DNA of 64,000 nt, taken from contig NZ_JAMOKO010000005.1 in the NCBI RefSeq assembly GCF_023656745.1, positions 62,001 to 126,000 on the forward strand, in the 5' to 3' direction. The notes under the pieces were generated by a model. The model ran no database searches. It was given only the letters and a program-made list of their open reading frames with translations, and was not told the origin of the DNA. A program made the translations under genes and the position numbers. The stretch comes from Collinsella sp. BG-O-102 (GTDB lineage: Bacteria > Actinomycetota > Coriobacteriia > Coriobacteriales > Coriobacteriaceae). This document shows positions 58,962 through 64,000 of this stretch, one piece after another. The stretch's first letter is position 1. Every line of letters begins with the position of its first letter.

Positions 58962-61232
58962 CTAGCGGCGCTTGCGGGTGGCCGTTGCCTTGCGGACGGA
59001 CGTCTTCTTGGTCGGAGCCTTTTTCTCTGCCGGAGCGGCGGGGGAGACCGGAGTCTCCTTGGCGGGCTCGGGCTTGGCCTCGTCCTTCGGGGCAGCCTTT
59101 ACCTCGGCCTTGGGCTCCTCTTTGGCAGCAGCAGGCTTAGTCTCTGCCTTGGGAGTTGCGGCCTTTGTCGTGGTCTTCTTGACCGTCGTCGTGCGCTTTC
59201 GCGTGGTGGCCTTGGCAGCGGACTTGGCCTCGACGGTTGCCTCCGCCTTGGACTCGGCAGGCGTCTCCTCGACTTTGGCGGCTGGCTTTGCGGCTGCCTT
59301 GGTCGTGGCTGCCTTGGTGGTCGTCGACTTCGTAGCCGTGGTCTTCTTGGCTGCCGTTGTCTTCTTGGCGGTCGTGGTCGTCTTCTTGGCAGCAGTCTTT
59401 GCCGGAGCCTTGGCGGCCGGTTTGGCCTCAGCGACCTTGGCCTTTACCTCGGGAGCAGCCTCGGCTTCGGCGGCTTTCTTGGCAGCGGCGGTCGTGCGCT
59501 TGCGCGTGGTCGTTGTCTTGGTAGCGGTGGTTTTGGTTGCCGCCGCCTTGGTCGCAGTAGCCTTCTTAGCTGTCGTCTTGCGAGTCGTGGTCTTCTTTGC
59601 CGCAGGCTTCGCAGCAGGCTCGGGCTCAGGAGCAACCTCAGCCTTCACCTCAGGCTCGGCCTTTGCGGGCTCAGCTTCATCCGGCTTCTCCTCGGCCTTG
59701 GGCTCCTCAGCGGCCACCGGCTCAGCAACAGCCTCTGGCTCGTCGACAACCGCCGCCGGCCTCTCAATCTCCGGGTGCATAAAGAAGTACAGGTCCAGAT
59801 ACTTATCGGCCGAGCGCGTCCAGCTAAAGTCCTGGCTCATGGCCTGCGTGACCAGCTGGTTCCATGCGTCGCGGTTATCCCAGAACAGACGCGCCGCGCG
59901 GAATACCGCATCGCCCATCTCGTCGCCGTTAAAGTTGGTAAACGAGAAGCCCGTGCCCTCGCCGGTAAACTCGTTATACGGGATCACGGTGTCCTTCAGG
60001 CCACCGGTCTCGCGCACGATGGGCAGGGTGCCGTAGCGCATGGCGATGATCTGCGACAGGCCGCAGGGCTCAAACTTCGAAGGCATCAGGAACATATCGG
60101 CGGCGGCGTACATGCGCTGCGACAGCGCAGGATCGAACTCGATGCGCGCGGCCATGGTGCCGGGGTACTTGTCCTGGAAGTAGCGCAGACCGTCCTCGTA
60201 GTCGCGGTCGCCGGTGCCCAGCACGGCCACCTGAACGCCGCCGGACAGGATGCGGTCGAGCGCGTACATGACCAGGTCCATGCCCTTCTGGCGCGTCAGG
60301 CGCGTGACCATCACCATAAGCGGGCGGTCGTCGCGCACCTCGAGCCCCAGTTCCTCCTGCAGCTTGGCCTTGCACGCGGCCTTGCCGGAACGGTCGTCAA
60401 CCGTGTAGTTGGCGGCAATGCGCTTGTCGGTTGCCGGGTCAAAGGCCGCCACGTCAATGCCGTTGAGGATGCCCTGCAGCGCGTAGGAGCGCTCGCGCAG
60501 CACACCGTCCAGACCCTCGCCAAACTCGGGCGTCTGGATCTCGTTGGCATAGGTGGGGCTCACCGTGGTGATGGCATCGGCATAGTGCAGCGCGCCCAGC
60601 ATGTAGTTGATGCTGCAGGCGTCGCAGCGCAACTGCGTGGCGGCCGCCGGAATATGCGCTACACCCAGGATGTCCTCCATCACGGTGTCGCTAAACTGGC
60701 CCTGGAACGCCACGTTGTGGATCGAGAACACAGTCTTGACGCGGTCGTACAGCGGCAGGCCCTGGTAGAACTCGCGCAAGAACACGGGTGCCAGTGCCGT
60801 TTGCCAGTCATTGCAGTGCAGGATGTCGCACTCAAAATCGGCCGGCAGGTGCTGCAGGCTCTCGGTGATGGCCTTGGAGAAGAACGCAAAACGCTCGCCG
60901 TCGTCAAAGAAGCCGTACGGATAGTCGCGCGCAAAGTAGCGCTCGTTGTCCACGAACATATAGGTGACGCCGTCGTGCTCGAGCTTCTCCAGCCCGCAGT
61001 ACTCGTTGCGCCAGCCCAGGCTCACGTAAAAGTCGGCAAAGTGCTCCATCTGCGCCTTGTACTCGTCCTTGATGGTGGCGTACTTGGGCACCATTACGAT
61101 AACCTCGGCGCCGGCGCGCACAAGCGCCGCAGGCAGCGAGCCCGCCACGTCGCCCAGGCCACCGGTCTTAACAAACGGTGCGCACTCGGCCGAGGCAAAC
61201 ACGATCTGCATCTTTTTGCTGGAATCTGCCAT
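58962..61232 (-). CDS. glgA: Glycogen synthase with a long histone H1-like C-terminal tail
   Basis: 756 aa; normal GlgA is about 480. The GT5 catalytic part (1 to about 484) has KTGGLGDVAGSLP near the N-terminus, LHCNDWQTALAPVFL, VTRLTRQKGMDLV and SKFEPCGLSQIIAMRYGTLPIVRETGGLKD (quoted in part). It transfers glucose from ADP-glucose to a growing alpha-1,4 chain. From about residue 486 an acidic Pro/Ala/Glu linker leads into 200 residues of Lys/Thr/Ala/Arg (KKTTT, KKTTA, TRKRTT, ATKAA repeats) ending TATRKRR, like histone H1-type or mycobacterial MDP/Hlp tails. GGGAGA before the ATG at 61232 decides the start. The codon choice stays like the neighbours. Confidence 0.9.
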   Translation of the reverse strand: MADSSKKMQIVFASAECAPFVKTGGLGDVAGSLPAALVRAGAEVIVMVPKYATIKDEYKAQMEHFADFYVSLGWRNEYCGLEKLEHDGVTYMFVDNERYFARDYPYGFFDDGERFAFFSKAITESLQHLPADFECDILHCNDWQTALAPVFLREFYQGLPLYDRVKTVFSIHNVAFQGQFSDTVMEDILGVAHIPAAATQLRCDACSINYMLGALHYADAITTVSPTYANEIQTPEFGEGLDGVLRERSYALQGILNGIDVAAFDPATDKRIAANYTVDDRSGKAACKAKLQEELGLEVRDDRPLMVMVTRLTRQKGMDLVMYALDRILSGGVQVAVLGTGDRDYEDGLRYFQDKYPGTMAARIEFDPALSQRMYAAADMFLMPSKFEPCGLSQIIAMRYGTLPIVRETGGLKDTVIPYNEFTGEGTGFSFTNFNGDEMGDAVFRAARLFWDNRDAWNQLVTQAMSQDFSWTRSADKYLDLYFFMHPEIERPAAVVDEPEAVAEPVAAEEPKAEEKPDEAEPAKAEPEVKAEVAPEPEPAAKPAAKKTTTRKTTAKKATATKAAATKTTATKTTTTRKRTTAAAKKAAEAEAAPEVKAKVAEAKPAAKAPAKTAAKKTTTTAKKTTAAKKTTATKSTTTKAATTKAAAKPAAKVEETPAESKAEATVEAKSAAKATTRKRTTTVKKTTTKAATPKAETKPAAAKEEPKAEVKAAPKDEAKPEPAKETPVSPAAPAEKKAPTKKTSVRKATATRKRR

Positions 61233-61322
61233 ATTGTCTCCCATGTTGCAATTCGAGAATAGCCGCCTGGCGCTAACCGGGCGGCTATTCTACCTGTTAC
61301 GAGCGATGTTGCGGTGCCAACG

Positions 61323-62450
61323 TTAACGTACGATGGTGGTGTCGGAAGTTAACGGAGCCTTGCCCAGCACCAGGATGTTCTCGGGCGTTCCGCGAAGCTC
61401 GGTGTTGGTGGGAACCACGTTGTTCTTGTCCAGAATGGCGTTCTCAACGCGTGCGCCGCTCTTGATGACACAGCTCTGGTTGATGATCGAGTTGGTCACC
61501 GAGGCGCCCTCCTCGACCACGACGCCGCGCGACAGGATCGAGTTGCGCACGGTGCCCTTGATGATGCAGCCGGCCGAGATGATCGAGTTGCACGCGTGGC
61601 TGCCCGTCGCATAGCGCGAAGGCGGCACGTCGTGGGCCTTGGTCAGGATCGGGCGCTCGGGATCGAAGAGCTGGTCGGCTACGGTCTGGTCGAGCAGGTC
61701 CATGCTGCGGCGGTACAGCGACTTCTCGCTAAACACGCCCACGACCTCGCCCTTGTACTCGTAGCTGCACACGTCGATGTTGCCAAAGTCGCCCTGGAGT
61801 GCCTCGAGCAGGTCCAGATAGTCGGCGGCCTGGTAGTGGTCGATAATCTCGAGCAGCGTCTCGCGGTTGACGATGCAGCAGTCCATAGAGGCGTTGTCGC
61901 CGTACACGACGCCGGCGCTCACGCCCGTCAGGCGGCCGTTCTCGTTAATCTCGAGTTTGGTCTCGTCATCGACGTTGCGCGTGGCCTTGCAGTACACCAC
62001 GGTCATCTGAGCGCCGGAGTTCTCGTGTGCGCCGATGATGGTGTTGAGGTCCATGTTAAAGATGATGTTGGTGCCCATCATCACGACATAGGGCTTGTCC
62101 GAGCGCTGGAACAGCGTCTTGTTGGAGATGATGTCGCGCAGCAGGAAGCGCATGCCGCCCTTGGTGGTGCCATACGCGTTGCCGGGCACCATGAACAGGC
62201 CGCCCTTCTTGCGGTCCAGGCCCCAGTCCTTACCCGAGCCCACGTGGTCGATCAGCGAGCGGTAGTTTCCCGGCATGACGACGCCGACGGTCTTGATGCC
62301 GGCATTCATCATGTTGGACAGCGGGAAGTCGATCAGGCGGTAGCGGCCCAAAAAGGGAACGGACGCGATGGGACGGTCCTTGAGCAGCACGCTGCCGTAA
62401 GTCGAAGAGTAGTTAGCGGTGATATAACCGATGGCCTTGCGATTGATCAT
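61323..62450 (-). CDS. glgD: Glucose-1-phosphate adenylyltransferase, GlgD subunit
   Basis: 375 aa. Nucleotidyltransferase fold: RPIASVPFLGRYRLIDFPLSNMMNAGI in place of the usual GGxGxRL loop, which GlgD lacks; then the left-handed beta-helix C-terminus (SIISAGCIIKGTVRNSILSRGVVVEEGA). GlgD is the non-catalytic partner that raises GlgC activity. GGAAGG/AAGGGGG precedes the ATG at 62450, four bases after the glgC stop. Confidence 0.92.
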   Translation of the reverse strand: MINRKAIGYITANYSSTYGSVLLKDRPIASVPFLGRYRLIDFPLSNMMNAGIKTVGVVMPGNYRSLIDHVGSGKDWGLDRKKGGLFMVPGNAYGTTKGGMRFLLRDIISNKTLFQRSDKPYVVMMGTNIIFNMDLNTIIGAHENSGAQMTVVYCKATRNVDDETKLEINENGRLTGVSAGVVYGDNASMDCCIVNRETLLEIIDHYQAADYLDLLEALQGDFGNIDVCSYEYKGEVVGVFSEKSLYRRSMDLLDQTVADQLFDPERPILTKAHDVPPSRYATGSHACNSIISAGCIIKGTVRNSILSRGVVVEEGASVTNSIINQSCVIKSGARVENAILDKNNVVPTNTELRGTPENILVLGKAPLTSDTTIVR

Positions 62451-62454
62451 CGGA

Positions 62455-63603
62455 TCATTCCCCCTTCCCGATAACGACGTCATTTCCAACGACGGCCGTA
62501 TCCTTGGTGGTATCGACAGAGCCGAGCTTCACGCCCTCTTCGACCGTGGAGTTCTCGCCCAAAATAGCGCGGCAGATGTGCGCACCGCTCTTGACGTGCG
62601 CGCCCGGCAGCAGCACGGAGTCCTCGACCACGGCGCGCTCCTCGATGATGACATCGGTCGAAATGATCGAGTGGCGAGCGGTGCCGTAGATCTTGCAGCC
62701 GTTGGAGACCAGGCAATCGTCCAGGCGGCCGTCCGGGCCAATGTAGTGCGGCGGACGCGTGGTGATGTTGGACATGATGGGGAAGTGCTTATCGAACAGA
62801 TCGAACTCGGGGTTGTTGCCCAGCAGGTCCATCGAGGTCTCGTGGAAGCTGGCGATGGTGCCGACGTCCTTCCAAAAGCCGTGGAACTCGTAGCTGTACA
62901 GGCGCTTGCCCTCGCCGAGCAGCTTGGGGATGATGTCCTTGCCAAAGTCGTGGCTCGAGCGCTGGTCCAGAGCGTCCTCTTCGAGCGCCTCGATCAGCAC
63001 GTCGGCCGAGAAGATGTAGATGCCCATGGACGCGAGGTTCGAATCGGGCTTATCGGGCTTCTCGGTGAACTTGGTGATGCGGCCGTCCTCGGGGTCGGTG
63101 GTCAGGATGCCAAAGCGGCTGGCCTCCTCCCACGGCACGGGCATAACGCTCACCGTGAGGTCGGCGTTATTCTCAATGTGCGTCTTGAGCATCTTGCGGT
63201 AGTCCATGCGATACAGGTGATCGCCCGAAAGAATCAGGACGTACTTGGGGTCGTTGGCCTTGATGTAGTCGAGGTTCTGCGTAATGGCGTCGGCCGTGCC
63301 CGCATACCAGGCGCCGCCGGTCTGCGTCTCGTACGGCGGCAGGATCGACACACCGCCGTCGCGGCTGTCCAGATCCCATGCCTCGCCGGAGCCCACGTAG
63401 GCATGCAGCAGGTAGGGGCGATACTGCGTCAGAACGCCCACCGTGTCGATGCCCGAGTTGGAGCAGTTGGACAGCGAAAAGTCGATAATGCGGAACTTGC
63501 CACCAAAGCTAACCGCCGGCTTAGCGATCTTTTGGGTGAGTGCCCCCAATCGGCTGCCCTGTCCTCCTGCGAGGAGCATCGCGATGCATTCTTTCTTACT
63601 CAT
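62455..63603 (-). CDS. glgC: Glucose-1-phosphate adenylyltransferase, catalytic GlgC
   Basis: 382 aa. Makes ADP-glucose. N-terminal [25 protein letters not shown] carries the nucleotide loop; [30 protein letters not shown] and [22 protein letters not shown] follow; the C-terminal beta-helix has [23 protein letters not shown]. With GlgD it forms the heterotetramer. Transcribed as glgP–glgC–glgD–glgA on the minus strand. Confidence 0.95.
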   Translation of the reverse strand: MSKKECIAMLLAGGQGSRLGALTQKIAKPAVSFGGKFRIIDFSLSNCSNSGIDTVGVLTQYRPYLLHAYVGSGEAWDLDSRDGGVSILPPYETQTGGAWYAGTADAITQNLDYIKANDPKYVLILSGDHLYRMDYRKMLKTHIENNADLTVSVMPVPWEEASRFGILTTDPEDGRITKFTEKPDKPDSNLASMGIYIFSADVLIEALEEDALDQRSSHDFGKDIIPKLLGEGKRLYSYEFHGFWKDVGTIASFHETSMDLLGNNPEFDLFDKHFPIMSNITTRPPHYIGPDGRLDDCLVSNGCKIYGTARHSIISTDVIIEERAVVEDSVLLPGAHVKSGAHICRAILGENSTVEEGVKLGSVDTTKDTAVVGNDVVIGKGE

Positions 63604-63643
63604 CGATTTCTCCTTCTGTCATCGATGTTCCTAAACCCATTAG

Positions 63644-63674
63644 CGACGGGCGCGGCGCAACGTCACGCCCGTCG
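63644..63674 (-). terminator. Hairpin between glgP and glgC
   Basis: CGACGGGCG (63644-63652) pairs with CGCCCGTCG (63666-63674) around a 13-base loop; no T-run, so it may be a processing or stabilising hairpin in the polycistronic mRNA. Confidence 0.45.
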
Positions 63675-63711
63675 AGTAATGCCGTGCTGGCATAGGGGAG
63701 CTCGCGCGCCT

Positions 63712-64000
63712 TTACGCGTGCCAGATCTCGTCGCGGTACTCGCGAATGGTTCGGTCGCTCGAGAACCAGCCCGAGGAGGCGGTGTTGAGCAGAGCCTTGC
63801 GGTTCCAGGTCTCCTGGTCGCCATAGCTGCCGGTGAGCTTCTCCCACGCATCCACGTAGCTGCGGAAGTCTGCCATGACCAGGTCGGGGTCGTTGTTGTT
63901 CATGAGCTCGTTGTAGATGCTCTCAAAGTTGCCCGAAAGGCCGGCAAACGTGTTGTCCTTGAGCTCGTCCATCACGCGGCCCAGGCGCTCGCGATCGTTG
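63712..64000 (-). CDS. glgP: Glycogen/starch phosphorylase, C-terminal end (partial)
   Basis: The last 95 or so codons of a gene that runs off the right edge. The frame is open through 64000. The block FADFRSYVDAW-type (here MADFRSYVDAWEKL), QETWNRKALLNTASSGWFSSDRTIREYRDEIWHA (in part) is the C-terminal end of GT35 phosphorylases. It removes glucose-1-phosphate from glycogen ends; pyridoxal phosphate lysine lies outside the window. First gene of the glg operon in the direction of transcription. Confidence 0.92.
   Translation of the reverse strand, partial: NDRERLGRVMDELKDNTFAGLSGNFESIYNELMNNNDPDLVMADFRSYVDAWEKLTGSYGDQETWNRKALLNTASSGWFSSDRTIREYRDEIWHA

Noticed and set aside
58980-59780. Possible CRISPR or tandem DNA repeat in the glgA tail
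   Set aside because: Repetition is at the protein level (KKTTT-like words) with irregular period; no constant repeat and unique spacers.
58972-60036. 354-codon plus-strand frame rich in Ala/Val opposite the glgA tail
   Set aside because: Complement of the Lys/Thr/Ala repeat codons; looks like a hydrophobic protein only because AAG and ACC repeats read CTT and GGT in reverse.

Overview
The window looks like a chromosomal segment of a Coriobacteriia actinobacterium, most likely Collinsella or a close relative. That judgement rests on the high GC content and on the gene content and order (efp–asp23–nusB–xseB–tlyA–nadK–recN, a fructose-type PTS cluster, a glgA/glgD/glgC/glgP set). It is an inference from recognised protein families; no database search was run.

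Layout. 0–4.7 kb is a tightly packed forward housekeeping operon from EF-P to RecN. 4.7–12.7 kb is a sugar-transport block: a RpiR-type regulator divergent from a IIBCA fructose permease, then HPr, enzyme I and two tandem PfkB-family sugar-phosphate kinases. 12.8–16.8 kb holds a CCA-adding enzyme, two identical tRNA-Glu(CTC) genes, a flippase-like membrane protein and a TetR regulator. 16.8–38.7 kb is a cobalamin island with visibly higher GC. Its minus-strand arm carries an exported CbiK-like chelatase, a lipoprotein, a substrate-binding protein, a FecCD permease and an ATPase behind a cobalamin riboswitch. Its plus-strand arm carries cbiF-D-(L)-G-H-ET-A-cobT-U-S-C-cbiB-cobD-cbiP-cobA-cbiC-J, most genes overlapping by 1–8 bases. 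38.8–46 kb has a MacAB-type efflux system, an L,D-transpeptidase and L-serine dehydratase. 46–55.4 kb has metK, gltX, priA, def, fmt, rsmB and a zinc-ribbon protein. 55.4–64 kb is alpha-glucan metabolism: a GH13–GH77 fusion, then glycogen synthase, GlgD, GlgC and the end of glycogen phosphorylase.

How the parts work together. PTS phosphate flows enzyme I -> HPr -> IIA/IIB of the permease, and the PfkB kinases would act on the imported sugar phosphate. The cobalamin island encodes almost the whole anaerobic route from sirohydrochlorin to adenosylcobalamin, but its C20-methyltransferase gene (cbiL) has lost its middle. The only chelatase in the window carries a Tat lipoprotein signal, so it would act outside the membrane. 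Decayed transposase fragments (IS3-like on the left, IS21-like on the right) lie at the two edges of the island, which suggests acquisition by transfer or rearrangement.

The most unusual features are these. (i) A dispersed palindromic element (four copies) has a conserved core but unrelated, perfectly self-complementary outer arms in each copy; one copy is translated as part of an ABC ATPase. (ii) Glycogen synthase carries a C-terminal tail of about 270 residues that is Lys/Thr/Ala-rich and resembles histone H1. (iii) The truncated cbiL sits in an otherwise intact operon. (iv) A possible extracytoplasmic tetrapyrrole capture and metal-exchange set lies under cobalamin riboswitch control. (v) A second, REP-like hairpin family has three copies.
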